Positions 9,375 through 16,977 of a stretch of DNA of 64,000 nucleotides are shown here, piece after piece. The translations under genes were made by a program, and so were the position numbers. How positions within the stretch are numbered: position 1 is the first letter of the stretch; each line of letters starts with the position of its first letter. The DNA is taken from the NCBI RefSeq assembly GCF_020162115.1, contig NZ_CP083911.1:1798001-1862000 (forward strand), given 5' to 3'. This DNA comes from Tepidimonas taiwanensis. Its GTDB lineage: Bacteria > Pseudomonadota > Gammaproteobacteria > Burkholderiales > Burkholderiaceae_C. The notes below the pieces were generated by a model. The model was not told where the DNA came from, ran no database searches, and was given only the letters and a program-made list of their open reading frames with translations.

Positions 9375-10083
9375 AAAGGGCGAGAATCAGGGTGGCCAGC
9401 GCAAACCACTGGACCGCGTAGCCGACGTGCTTGGCCGGATCGACGGCGACGACCGGCCACGCCCGCTGCAGTGGCAGCGCGTCCGCCGACGGCTCGGCCG
9501 GCCCGGTTTGCTGCACCGACACCGTAGGCAGCAGCGCGAGGCGCCATTCACCACCGTAAGCCGGGATCTCGATATTCTGCCGGATACGGCCACCGGTGTC
9601 CGGCCCCAGCTGCAATAACGGGGATGGAGGCGGGGCCAGCACCCCCTCCACCGTCACGGACACGGTGGGCGTGGACACCGGCGGAACCCGGGTGCGGTCC
9701 TGGGCATCGCGCGGCAGCCATCCTCGCTGCACCACCAGCCCCGGTCCGTTGCCGTCCGCAGGCAGCAGCGGCGTGACGACGACGAACCCCGCGCGCCCTT
9801 CCATCGGCCGGTTGTCCAGGTACACGGTGGCCTCGGGCACCCAGCGGCCGGTCAGTCGAACGGGGCGCCCGACCAGCGTGTCGAGCTGCCCCCGCGCGTG
9901 CGCGTCGTGCAGCGCAGTCCAGTCCACTGCGGGCCGGGCCGCCTGCGCCGCACGCGCCGCGAGCAGCGCGCGCTTGTCCGCCGCGCGCCCGAGCTGCCAC
10001 ACGCCCAGCGACGCCGTGACCGCGATCCCCACCACCGCCGCCAGGGTGATCACCCAAAACCGCCCATCCCGGCGTGCCTTCAT
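9331..10083 (-). CDS. SURF1 family cytochrome oxidase biogenesis protein
   Basis: 250 residues with the SURF1 layout: an N-terminal membrane span (FWVITLAAVVGIAVTASLGVWQLGRA, ending in the family WQLGR motif near residue 30), a periplasmic loop containing LDNRPMEGRAGFVVVTPL and VVQRGWLP, and a C-terminal span after HVGYAVQWFALA. SURF1 helps insert heme A into subunit I. First gene of the surf1-(Sco-like)-ctaA-ctaB-sco unit. Its start is only 15 bp from the divergent DUF2909 gene, so the two promoters must overlap or lie inside each other's coding region. Confidence 0.92.
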   Translation of the reverse strand: MKARRDGRFWVITLAAVVGIAVTASLGVWQLGRAADKRALLAARAAQAARPAVDWTALHDAHARGQLDTLVGRPVRLTGRWVPEATVYLDNRPMEGRAGFVVVTPLLPADGNGPGLVVQRGWLPRDAQDRTRVPPVSTPTVSVTVEGVLAPPPSPLLQLGPDTGGRIRQNIEIPAYGGEWRLALLPTVSVQQTGPAEPSADALPLQRAWPVVAVDPAKHVGYAVQWFALATLILALYVWFQFLSPRRRHA

Positions 10084-10098
10084 CGCATAATGCTCCGC

Positions 10099-10323
10099 AT
10101 GAAAGTGCTCGTCCCCATCGCCTTCGTCGCCATTGTCGCGAGTCTCGGCTGGGCCCTCGTGGCCATGATGCGGGGCGACTCCAGCAGCGGCGACGCGCAG
10201 CGCTCCCGCCGCATGGCGCGCGCCCTGACGATGCGCATCGGGTTGTCGATCGCGTTGTTCGCGCTCATCCTGCTCGCCCACTGGATGGGGTGGATCCAGC
10301 CCACCGGGCTGCCCGCGCGCTGA
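10099..10323 (+). CDS. Twin-transmembrane protein, DUF2909 family
   Basis: 74-residue protein with two hydrophobic helices (about residues 3-21 and 48-66) separated by a short basic loop (RSRRMARALTMR). Its place between surf1 and coxIII is characteristic of betaproteobacterial oxidase clusters, so an assembly or membrane accessory role is likely but not established. The ATG at 10099 gives the family-like N-terminus MKVLVPIAF; an ATG at 10090 would add three residues. It is the only plus-strand gene inside the oxidase block and converges on ctaE across a terminator. Confidence 0.8.
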   Translation: MKVLVPIAFVAIVASLGWALVAMMRGDSSSGDAQRSRRMARALTMRIGLSIALFALILLAHWMGWIQPTGLPAR

Positions 10324-10390
10324 TACATCCAGCCAGACACGCTCGGGCAGCGTCCGCAACGGCTCCGCGCCGAGAAACGTTCACCCACGC

Positions 10391-10420
10391 GAAAAAAGAA
10401 AGCGCCCGCAGGCGCTTTCC
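10391..10420 (-). terminator. Rho-independent terminator of the ctaC-ctaE operon
   Basis: Perfect 9-bp stem GAAAGCGCC / GGCGCTTTC with a CGCA loop (10398-10419). Read on the minus strand it is followed immediately by a run of six U (10392-10397). It sits 25 nt after the ctaE stop and clearly ends the oxidase structural operon. Confidence 0.88.
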
Positions 10421-10444
10421 CTCTCCGACGCGCGCGGTGCCGCG

Positions 10445-11326
10445 TCACATCCAGTACACGAGCACGTACAGGAACAGCCAAACGACGTCCACGAAGTGCC
10501 AGTACCACGCGGCCCCTTCGAAGCCAAAGTGGCGGTCCTTGGTGAAGTGGCCCTTTTGCAGCCGCAGCGTGATCACCAGCAGCATCAGCATGCCCACGAA
10601 CACGTGGAAGCCGTGGAAGCCCGTGAGCATGAAGAATGTGGAACCAAAGATCCCCGAGCTGAGCTTGAGGTTCAGGTCGGTATAGGCGTGGTAGTACTCG
10701 TAGCCCTGCACCAGCAGGAAGATGGCACCCAGCAGTACCGTGACCCACATGAAGGCGATCGCCTTGGTGCGGTTGTCATCCTGCAGCGCATGGTGCGCGA
10801 TCGTCAGCGTCAGACCCGAGGTGAGCAGCAGTGCGGTGTTGATCGTGGGCAGCCAGAACGGACCAACGGTCTGGAACGGCTCGACGATGCCGGCCGGCGA
10901 CGCGGTCGCGCCCGCCTGGACCGACGGCCAAATGGCCTGGAAGTCGGGCCAGATCAGGCTGTTTTCCAGGTTGCCCAGGGTCGGCACCGAGTGGCTGCGC
11001 GCCCACCACAGGGCCGTGAAGAACGCCCCGAAGAACATCACCTCCGAGAAGATGAACCAGCTCATGCTCCAGCGGTAGGAGATGTCGATCTTGCGGCTGT
11101 ACAGGCCCCCTTCGCTTTCGGTCACCGCGTCCCGGAACCACTGGTACAGCACCACCAGCCACCACGCCAACCCGAAGGCAAGCGACCACTTGCCCCATTC
11201 GACGCCGTTGATCCACTGGCCGGCCCCCAGGATCACGAAAAACAGCCCGGCCGCGGCCATCACGGGGTGCCGCGACAGCCCGGGGACGTAGTAGTACGGC
11301 GTGCCGCCGTGTGTGGTTGCAGACAT
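10445..11326 (-). CDS. ctaE: Cytochrome c oxidase subunit III
   Basis: 293-residue integral membrane subunit of the aa3-type oxidase with about seven helices. Recognised by YYVPGLSRHPV near the N-terminus, SRKIDISYRWSMSWFIFSEVMFFGAFF (helix with the conserved Glu), and the C-terminal GFHGFHVFVGML and WYWHFVDVVWLFLYVLVYW that define COX3. The ATG at 11326 has GAGGAG 5 nt upstream; the in-frame GTG at 11332 is less well placed. It is the last gene of the ctaC-ctaD-cosA-like-ctaG-DUF2970-ctaE operon and is followed by a strong terminator. Confidence 0.97.
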   Translation of the reverse strand: MSATTHGGTPYYYVPGLSRHPVMAAAGLFFVILGAGQWINGVEWGKWSLAFGLAWWLVVLYQWFRDAVTESEGGLYSRKIDISYRWSMSWFIFSEVMFFGAFFTALWWARSHSVPTLGNLENSLIWPDFQAIWPSVQAGATASPAGIVEPFQTVGPFWLPTINTALLLTSGLTLTIAHHALQDDNRTKAIAFMWVTVLLGAIFLLVQGYEYYHAYTDLNLKLSSGIFGSTFFMLTGFHGFHVFVGMLMLLVITLRLQKGHFTKDRHFGFEGAAWYWHFVDVVWLFLYVLVYWM

Positions 11327-11381
11327 GTTCACTCCTCGTTGAACTTTATGAATCCAAATCGAAAAAACCGCTCGTTCGCCC

Positions 11382-11597
11382 TCAGGCCGTAGCCACCACC
11401 CAGCGTGCGATCAGCATCAGCACAATGACAAACAGGAACGCCAACACGACGCCGGTGGCCAGCACCGCGATCGGGTTGAGGCGCTGCACATCCTGCTCGA
11501 AATCGGCCCGCCGGCGCAACCCGATGAAGCTCCACAGCACCGCCTTGACGGTGTCGAGCACCGCCACCGGCCGCTGGTGCGGCGCGGGCGCGGTCAT
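11382..11597 (-). CDS. DUF2970 family single-span membrane protein
   Basis: 71-residue protein with one C-terminal hydrophobic helix (about residues 42-66, IAVLATGVVLAFLFVIVLMLIA) after a short soluble part containing AVLWSFIGLRRRADFEQD, the signature of DUF2970. Its start overlaps the ctaG stop (ATGA), and it lies between ctaG and ctaE as in related betaproteobacteria, so a minor subunit or assembly role in the oxidase is inferred. No catalytic motif is visible. Confidence 0.82.
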   Translation of the reverse strand: MTAPAPHQRPVAVLDTVKAVLWSFIGLRRRADFEQDVQRLNPIAVLATGVVLAFLFVIVLMLIARWVVATA

Positions 11598-12193
11598 GAT
11601 GCCCCTCCCGGCGTGGCCACCGCGGCGGTCGGGGCCGCCGGCGTGGGCGCCCCGACTTCGAAGAAGGTGTACGACAACGTGATCGTCTTGACGTCCTTGG
11701 GCAGCTTCGGGTCGATGACAAAAGCCACGGGCCATTCCTTTTTCTCGCCGGGCGCCAGCGTGTACTGGTTGAAGCAGAAGCACTCCAGCTTGTTGAAGTG
11801 GTTGGCGGCCTGCCGGGGCGCGTAGCTCGGGATGGCCTGCGCGGCCATCGTGCGGTTTTGCACGTTCTGGAACTCGTACATCACCGTCGCGAGCTGCCCC
11901 GGGTGCACCTCCATCGACCGCACCGCCGGCTTGAAGTGCCACGGCCCGCGCACGTTGGTGTCGAACTCGACCGTCACCGTGCGCGACGTGTCCACCTGCG
12001 TGTTGACCGGGTCGACGCGCGACTTGCCCGGCACCTGCCGCTCGCCCAGCGCCAGGATGTTGATGCCCGTGACCTCGCAGATGGCGCGATAGATCGGCAC
12101 CAGCGCGTAGCCGAAGGCAAACATCCCCACGGCGATCACGACCAGCTTGCCGGTCATGCGCAAATTGTCAAGGCGGCGCATCGGGGTCGTCAC
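11594..12193 (-). CDS. ctaG: Cytochrome c oxidase assembly protein CtaG/Cox11
   Basis: About 199 residues. Copper chaperone for the CuB centre of subunit I. A single N-terminal membrane span (KLVVIAVGMFAFGYALVPIYRAICEVTG) is followed by a periplasmic immunoglobulin-like domain. The diagnostic copper motif CFCFNQ lies within LECFCFNQYTLAPGE, and the conserved QAIPSYAP precedes it. The GTG at 12193 is chosen: AGGAG lies 9 nt upstream and it gives the usual short cytoplasmic N-terminus; ATG at 12181 is the alternative. The stop overlaps DUF2970 by 4 nt. Confidence 0.94.
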   Translation of the reverse strand: MTTPMRRLDNLRMTGKLVVIAVGMFAFGYALVPIYRAICEVTGINILALGERQVPGKSRVDPVNTQVDTSRTVTVEFDTNVRGPWHFKPAVRSMEVHPGQLATVMYEFQNVQNRTMAAQAIPSYAPRQAANHFNKLECFCFNQYTLAPGEKKEWPVAFVIDPKLPKDVKTITLSYTFFEVGAPTPAAPTAAVATPGGAS

Positions 12194-12212
12194 GGCACGG
12201 TGCTCCTGCGGG

Positions 12213-12326
12213 TCAGGCCCCGAGCAACACGATCTTGGCCACGAAGCCCAGGGCAAAGGCCAAGGCCACCGACGCCAGGATCCACCCCAGACGGACGTTC
12301 TGCCGGCGTTGCTCGGGTGTGCTCAC
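12213..12326 (-). CDS. Cytochrome oxidase small assembly protein
   Basis: Short gene of 37 codons plus stop between ctaD and ctaG. From the GTG at 12326 it reads MSTPEQRRQNVRLGWILA and continues with a single hydrophobic helix ending FVAKIVLLGA. This matches the roughly 35-40 residue membrane peptide found at this place in other Burkholderiales, annotated as cytochrome oxidase small assembly protein. GGAGG sits 5 nt before the GTG. An in-frame ATG at 12341, 4 nt after the ctaD stop, would add five residues. It is easily missed by length cut-offs. Confidence 0.85.
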   Translation of the reverse strand: MSTPEQRRQNVRLGWILASVALAFALGFVAKIVLLGA

Positions 12327-12345
12327 ATCCACCTCCGACATCCGA

Positions 12346-13971
12346 TCAGCCGACGATACGGGTCGCCGTCGCGTCCAGCTTCGGCGGCGTCTCGAAGGTG
12401 TGGTGCGGCGCGGGCGACGGAACCTCCCACTCCAGACCCTCGGCTCCTTCCCACGGCTTCTGCGGTGCCTTCTCGCCCTGGCCGCGCATCATCGGCAACA
12501 CGACGAACAGGAAGAAGTACACCTGTGCGAGCCCGAAGGCGAAGGCCCCGACCGACGCGATCGCGTTGAAGTCCGCGAACTGCATCGGGTAGTCGGCGTA
12601 GCGACGCGGCATGCCGGCCAGCCCCAGGAAGTGCATCGGGAAGAAGGTGACGTTGAACGAGATCATCGACCACCAGAAGTGGATCTTGCCGCGCGTCTCG
12701 TTGTACATGACGCCGGTCCACTTCGGGCCCCAGTAGTAGAAGCCCGCGAACATCGCGAACAGCGAGCCCGCTACCAGCACGTAGTGGAAGTGCGCCACCA
12801 CGTAGTAGGTGTCCTGGAAGTTGATGTCCAGCGGTGCCATCGACAGCATCAGCCCGGTGAAGCCGCCCATCGTGAACACGAAGATGAAGCCGACCGCCCA
12901 CAGCATCGGGGTCTCGAAGGTCATCGAACCCTTCCACATCGTGGCGATCCAGTTGAAGATCTTCACGCCCGTGGGCACCGCGATCAGCATCGTCGCGTAC
13001 ATGAAGAACAGCTGACCCGTCACCGGCATGCCGGTCGTGAACATGTGGTGCGCCCACACGATGAACGACAGGATCGCGATCGACGCGGTCGCATACACCA
13101 TCGAGGTGTAGCCGAAGAGCTTCTTGCGCGCGAACGCCGGCACGACCTGGCTGATGATGCCGAAGGCCGGCAGGATCATGATGTAGACCTCGGGGTGGCC
13201 AAAGAACCAGAAGATGTGCTGGTACATCACCGGGTCACCACCACCGGCCGGGTTGAAGAAGCTGGTGCCGAAGTGGCGGTCGGTCAGCGTCATCGTGATC
13301 GCACCAGCGAGCACCGGCATCACCGCGATCAGCAGATAGGCCGTGATCAGCCACGTCCACGCGAACATCGGCATCTTCATCAGCGTCATGCCGGGCGCGC
13401 GCATGTTCAGGATGGTCACGATGATGTTGATCGAGCCCATGATGGACGAGGCGCCGAGGATGTGCATCGCAAAGATCGCCGCATCCATCGACGGGCCCAT
13501 CTGCAGCGTCAGCGGCGCGTACAGCGTCCAGCCGGCCGCGGGCGCGCCACCGGGCATGAAGAACGACAGCACGATGATGATCGCCGCGGGCACCATCAGC
13601 CAGAAGCTGAAGTTATTCATGCGCGCGAACGCCATGTCGGATGCGCCGATTTGCAGCGGCAGCATCCAGTTCGCGAAGCCCACGAACGCCGGCATGATCG
13701 CGCCGAACACCATGATGATGCCGTGCATGGTCGTGAGCTGGTTGAACAGCTCGGGGTTGACGACCTGCAGGCCCGGCTGGAACAGCTCGGCCCGGATGCC
13801 CAGGGCCAGCAGCCCGCCGATCATCAACATCGTGAAACTGAACAGCAGGTACAGCGTTCCGATGTCTTTGTGGTTGGTGGCGAACACCCAGCGCCGCCAG
13901 CCCGTCGGCACGTGGTGGGCGTGGTCATGTTCGTGCGCGTGCACGCCGTGGTGATCCAGTACTGCACTCAT
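12346..13971 (-). CDS. ctaD: Cytochrome c oxidase subunit I (aa3 type)
   Basis: 541-residue heme-copper oxidase catalytic subunit with 12 membrane helices. Starts with a His-rich cytoplasmic tail (HHGVHAHEHDHAHH), then FATNHKDIGTLY. Heme a ligand in TTMHGIIMVF; CuB/Tyr crosslink region WFFGHPEVYIMILPAFG; further CuB ligands in VWAHHMF; heme a3 ligands in YYVVAHFHYVL. The YIMILP Tyr marks a type A (mitochondrial-like) oxidase with D and K proton channels. Gene order ctaC-ctaD is standard and the genes are separated by 44 bp. The His-rich N-terminus is a small curiosity that may bind metal. Confidence 0.98.
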   Translation of the reverse strand: MSAVLDHHGVHAHEHDHAHHVPTGWRRWVFATNHKDIGTLYLLFSFTMLMIGGLLALGIRAELFQPGLQVVNPELFNQLTTMHGIIMVFGAIMPAFVGFANWMLPLQIGASDMAFARMNNFSFWLMVPAAIIIVLSFFMPGGAPAAGWTLYAPLTLQMGPSMDAAIFAMHILGASSIMGSINIIVTILNMRAPGMTLMKMPMFAWTWLITAYLLIAVMPVLAGAITMTLTDRHFGTSFFNPAGGGDPVMYQHIFWFFGHPEVYIMILPAFGIISQVVPAFARKKLFGYTSMVYATASIAILSFIVWAHHMFTTGMPVTGQLFFMYATMLIAVPTGVKIFNWIATMWKGSMTFETPMLWAVGFIFVFTMGGFTGLMLSMAPLDINFQDTYYVVAHFHYVLVAGSLFAMFAGFYYWGPKWTGVMYNETRGKIHFWWSMISFNVTFFPMHFLGLAGMPRRYADYPMQFADFNAIASVGAFAFGLAQVYFFLFVVLPMMRGQGEKAPQKPWEGAEGLEWEVPSPAPHHTFETPPKLDATATRIVG

Positions 13972-14015
13972 CGCGGTTTCCTCGTGGTGGCTTTCAACTC
14001 AATCCCATTCGGCGA

Positions 14016-15236
14016 TCACTGACGCGCCGCCAGCACTTCCTTCGGCTGCACGACCTGGCCGGTGTTGTTCGACCAGCTGTTTTTCGCGTAGGTCATCACC
14101 GCCGCCAGCTCGACGTCAGAGAGCTGCTTCCACGCGGGCATCGCGCCGTTGCCCGCGCCGTTGAGCAGGATCTGGATCATCTTGCCATGGTCCGCGTCGG
14201 TGACGATGGCCGAGCCATCCAGCGCCTTGATCGGACCAGCCCCCTTGCCGTTGGCCTGGTGGCAGGCGGCGCAGTTGGCCGCGTACACCTTCTCGCCGCG
14301 TGCGAGCAGCTCGGCCTGCGTCCACTCCTTGTTGGGGTCGTCGGCCTTGGCCGCCATGGCCTGCTGCTGCTTGGCCACCCACGCGCTGTACTCTTCCTGC
14401 GTCACCACCTTCACGTGGATCGGCATGAAGGCGTGCTCCTTGCCGCACAATTCGGCGCACTGGCCGTAGAAGTCACCCGTCTTCTCGGCGCGGAACCACG
14501 TGTCGCGCACGAAGCCGGGAATCGCGTCCTGCTTGACGCCGAACGCCGGCACCATCCACGCGTGGATCACGTCGTTGGCGGTCGTGATGATGCGCACCTT
14601 TTTGCCCACTGGCACGACCAGCGGGTTGTCGACTTTCAGGAGGTAGTCGTCGGTGGGCGGCGGGTTGCCGGAGTCGGCCCAGACGCGGTGTTGCGGGTCC
14701 AGCGTCGAGAGGAACTGGATGCCTTCGCCCTCGCCCTTCAGATACTCGTACCCCCACTTCCACTGCATACCGACCACCTTGATGGTCAGGTCGCTGTTGG
14801 TCGTGTCCTTCTGGGCCACGATGACCTTGGTCGCGGGCAGCGCCATGCCGATGACGATCAGCAGCGGCACGATGGTCCAGCCCAGCTCCACCCAGATCGG
14901 TTCGGGCAGTTCCTTCGCCTGGTGCCCGACGGACTTGCGGTGCTTGGCGATCGAGTAGAACATGATGCCGAACACGACCACGAAGATCGTGGCGCAGATC
15001 GCGAGCATGAACCAGTGCAGCCAGTGCTGCTCCTCGGCGATGCGCGTCGCTGGTGGATGGAAGTTGAGCTGGTTGACCGCCGGGCCGCCCGGCAGGTCGT
15101 TGACGGCGGCGCGCACCGCGTTCGTCCACCAGACCCCGGCGGCCAGCAAGGCCGTCTGGACGCCGTGCCGCGCCCCGTTCCAGACACCGGCCCCTCGCCA
15201 GCGCCGTGCTTCACCAGACTGCTTCATCGTGCTCAC
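14016..15236 (-). CDS. ctaC: Cytochrome c oxidase subunit II with fused cytochrome c domain
   Basis: 406 residues, with an N-terminal signal/hydrophobic region, two transmembrane helices (residues 72-97 and 116-136), the CuA cupredoxin domain (ligands H225, C260, C264, H268, M271 in GQCAELCGKEHAFM) and a C-terminal class I cytochrome c domain with CAACH at 322-326 and a distal Met in GAMPAWKQL. The fused c domain makes this a caa3-like arrangement, in which electrons enter through the covalently attached heme c. The GTG at 15236 is favoured (GAGG 8 nt upstream); ATG at 15227 is possible. First gene of the structural operon, with an FNR-type box directly upstream. Confidence 0.96.
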   Translation of the reverse strand: MSTMKQSGEARRWRGAGVWNGARHGVQTALLAAGVWWTNAVRAAVNDLPGGPAVNQLNFHPPATRIAEEQHWLHWFMLAICATIFVVVFGIMFYSIAKHRKSVGHQAKELPEPIWVELGWTIVPLLIVIGMALPATKVIVAQKDTTNSDLTIKVVGMQWKWGYEYLKGEGEGIQFLSTLDPQHRVWADSGNPPPTDDYLLKVDNPLVVPVGKKVRIITTANDVIHAWMVPAFGVKQDAIPGFVRDTWFRAEKTGDFYGQCAELCGKEHAFMPIHVKVVTQEEYSAWVAKQQQAMAAKADDPNKEWTQAELLARGEKVYAANCAACHQANGKGAGPIKALDGSAIVTDADHGKMIQILLNGAGNGAMPAWKQLSDVELAAVMTYAKNSWSNNTGQVVQPKEVLAARQ

Positions 15237-15259
15237 GTCGTTTGCCTCGAATATAAGCG

Positions 15260-15273
15260 TTGATTTATGTCAA
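15260..15273 (-). promoter_or_regulatory. FNR/Anr-type binding site upstream of ctaC
   Basis: TTGACATAAATCAA on the minus strand, 9 of 10 matches to TTGAT-N4-ATCAA. It lies 24 bp before the ctaC start codon, with a TATATT hexamer between the two (15250-15255). If that hexamer is the -10, the site overlaps the core promoter, a position expected for repression of an aerobic oxidase under low oxygen. The identity of the CRP/FNR-family regulator is inferred. Confidence 0.6.
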
Positions 15274-15320
15274 CGCGGATTACACCAAACTTTGCCTGTG
15301 GCAGCAGTACGGGCATTCCC

Positions 15321-15346
15321 TGATCCCCGGTCGGGCCGAGGGATCA
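15321..15346 (-). terminator. Hairpin after DUF2244 gene
   Basis: TGATCCC / GGGATCA arms (7 bp) with a GC-rich 12-nt centre, 19 nt past the DUF2244 stop and before the ctaC promoter. No U-tract, so a modest terminator or spacer structure. Confidence 0.4.
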
Positions 15347-15364
15347 CGACCGCGCGCCGGCGGG

Positions 15365-15859
15365 TCATGCCACGCACAGCGCGCGCCGCAACTCCCGCGC
15401 CAGCTGGCGCCGCTCCTCCGGCCGCGCGTGCCGCCCGACCCGCACCACCTTCGGGCCGACGTGCAACTCCACCAGCCCGCCGTCGTCCGCCTCCAATACC
15501 TGCAGCCCCGGGCGCACCAGCTCGTGCCGCACCACCGCGCCCCCCTGCTCGCATTCCACCAGCAAACGCCGGCCGTCCCACTCGAGCACCTCCCGGTCCG
15601 TGGCGTGGCGCGCGTACCAGACGAACGCCCACCCGAGCGCCACCGTCTCCAGCACGGCAAACGGCAGCACGAGCTGCGCCCCCAGCGCCCAGAAGGCCGA
15701 CGAGACCGCGAGCGACGCCCCCGCGGCCAACGCGAAGGCCCACGCACATTGCCGCGGTGTCAACGCACAGTTGCGTCGGAAACACCAGCGCAGACGCGCT
15801 GTCGCCGCCGACGGGCCAGCACCCGCCGACCCATCGACCGATCCACCATCGGGTACCAC
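15365..15859 (-). CDS. DUF2244 family membrane protein
   Basis: About 164 residues. The family core starts at WCFRRNCALTPRQ (near residue 25), followed by two hydrophobic helices (roughly residues 38-75), then a soluble C-terminal half with Trp/Arg/Glu-rich beta segments (DREVLEWDGRRLLVECEQ). DUF2244 proteins are predicted inner-membrane proteins of unknown function. The GTG at 15859 is preferred over the ATG at 15916, because AGGAG lies 7 nt upstream and the longer N-terminus would overlap the promoter region next to a perfect FNR box. Start remains uncertain. Its place beside the oxidase operon suggests a respiratory link, by inference only. Confidence 0.72.
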   Translation of the reverse strand: MVPDGGSVDGSAGAGPSAATARLRWCFRRNCALTPRQCAWAFALAAGASLAVSSAFWALGAQLVLPFAVLETVALGWAFVWYARHATDREVLEWDGRRLLVECEQGGAVVRHELVRPGLQVLEADDGGLVELHVGPKVVRVGRHARPEERRQLARELRRALCVA

Positions 15860-15932
15860 CGGAAGACTCCTGGGGCCGCACCGGCCCGAGCACCACGCGA
15901 CCGAGCGGCGACGCATGCGTCGGCCGACCCGT

Positions 15933-15946
15933 TTGATCTAAATCAA
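15933..15946 (-). promoter_or_regulatory. Perfect FNR/Anr-type box upstream of DUF2244
   Basis: TTGATCTAAATCAA on the plus strand and TTGATTTAGATCAA on the minus strand: an exact match to TTGAT-N4-ATCAA. It is centred about 80 bp upstream of the DUF2244 GTG start and just after the stop of the methyltransferase gene. A TACAAT hexamer at 15948-15953 (minus) could be a -10 for which the box would be a repressor site. Alternatively the box could activate a start site near 15898. Confidence 0.68.
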
Positions 15947-15959
15947 TTGTAGTGCGGTT

Positions 15960-16922
15960 TCAGGGGGAACTCCCCCGGGGAGGGTGTGCGCCGCCACGGC
16001 GCAGCGCCTCGCGCAGGCGCTCCAGCGGCACCGCTGTCTCGCCCCCCGCCGCGCGCCGGGGGGCCGGCCGCCACGCGTGGCCGTAGACCACCTCGACCGT
16101 CAGGCACAGGTGGCCGTCCGCGTTGCGCGGCAACCCCTCCTCGACCGCGCGCAGCCAGCGTGCGCGCCATTGCCGGGCGCGCAGTGCGGGAAAACGCCCC
16201 CCGTGCCAGTTGCGGCCCGTTTCGCGCAGGTCGGCCAGCAGCCGCTCGGCGTTCGGGTAGGCGAGCGTCAGACGCTCCATGTCCATCACCGGCTCCGCAT
16301 AACCCGTCGCGACGAGCCAGTCGCCCCAATCGTGCATGTCCACGTAGGCGGGCGCCGGCGCGGGCCAGCCGTGCGCCGCGTGCAGCGCGCGCAGCTCCTT
16401 GGCCGTATCGGGCCCCAGGCACGAAAACATCAGAAACCCGTCGACCGCGAGCCACGCATGCCACTGGCGCAGCCAGCGCTGCGGGTCGGCCACCGCGTGC
16501 AGCGCCATGTTCGCCCACACGAGCCCGATCGGCTCGGGCGGCGCGTCCCCCTCGGCCAACACCCCCGCCACCGGCGGCACCGTGTCGGCCGGACGCCGCG
16601 CCCAGCGGCGCCACCAGGGAGTGCCCCCGGCCTGCCAGCGGGCCCGTGTGGCCGCCGCCAACTCCCCCGCCAGCCATACCCGCGCCTGCGGGTAGCGCTG
16701 CGCCACCGCGCGGTGCGCCTGCTCCCCTGCAAGCAGCGGCGACCAGCTGATCCACGCCTGTGGCTGCGCCTTGATCCAGTCCAGCCGCTGGGCCATGCGC
16801 GCCCCGACGGTTTCGTGCAGCCAGGGACTTGCCGGCGGAACCCGCGCTCGCCAGCGTGCGGTGGCCACGGGGTCGAGTTCAGGCCGGCGGTCCGCGGCGG
16901 CAGGGGTGGCGGGATCGGTCAT
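15960..16922 (-). CDS. SAM-dependent methyltransferase-like protein (BioC-like)
   Basis: 320 residues. Family resemblance rests on the layout of the middle and C-terminal parts: WLHETVGARMAQRLDWI near residue 35, PIGLVWANMALHAVADPQRWLRQWHAWLAVDGFLMFSCLGPDTAKELR (methyltransferase motifs II-III with the post-motif loop), and a C-terminal LTVEVVYGHAW. This is the pattern of malonyl-ACP methyltransferase BioC-like proteins of betaproteobacteria. The glycine-rich motif I that binds SAM is not recognisable (the segment reads WISWSPLLAGEQAHRAVAQ), so activity is uncertain. It is divergent from comF, with about 55 bp between them. No other biotin gene is present. Confidence 0.68.
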   Translation of the reverse strand: MTDPATPAAADRRPELDPVATARWRARVPPASPWLHETVGARMAQRLDWIKAQPQAWISWSPLLAGEQAHRAVAQRYPQARVWLAGELAAATRARWQAGGTPWWRRWARRPADTVPPVAGVLAEGDAPPEPIGLVWANMALHAVADPQRWLRQWHAWLAVDGFLMFSCLGPDTAKELRALHAAHGWPAPAPAYVDMHDWGDWLVATGYAEPVMDMERLTLAYPNAERLLADLRETGRNWHGGRFPALRARQWRARWLRAVEEGLPRNADGHLCLTVEVVYGHAWRPAPRRAAGGETAVPLERLREALRRGGAHPPRGSSP

Positions 16923-16977
16923 GGGCGACGCAGTATAGTGAGGGTGGGCCCACGATGCGTCCGGGCCCGCAAAACCG

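Noticed and set aside
12235..14022. Plus-strand open frame of about 590 codons opposite ctaD
   Set aside because: His/Arg/Asp-rich antisense frame of a highly conserved membrane protein gene.
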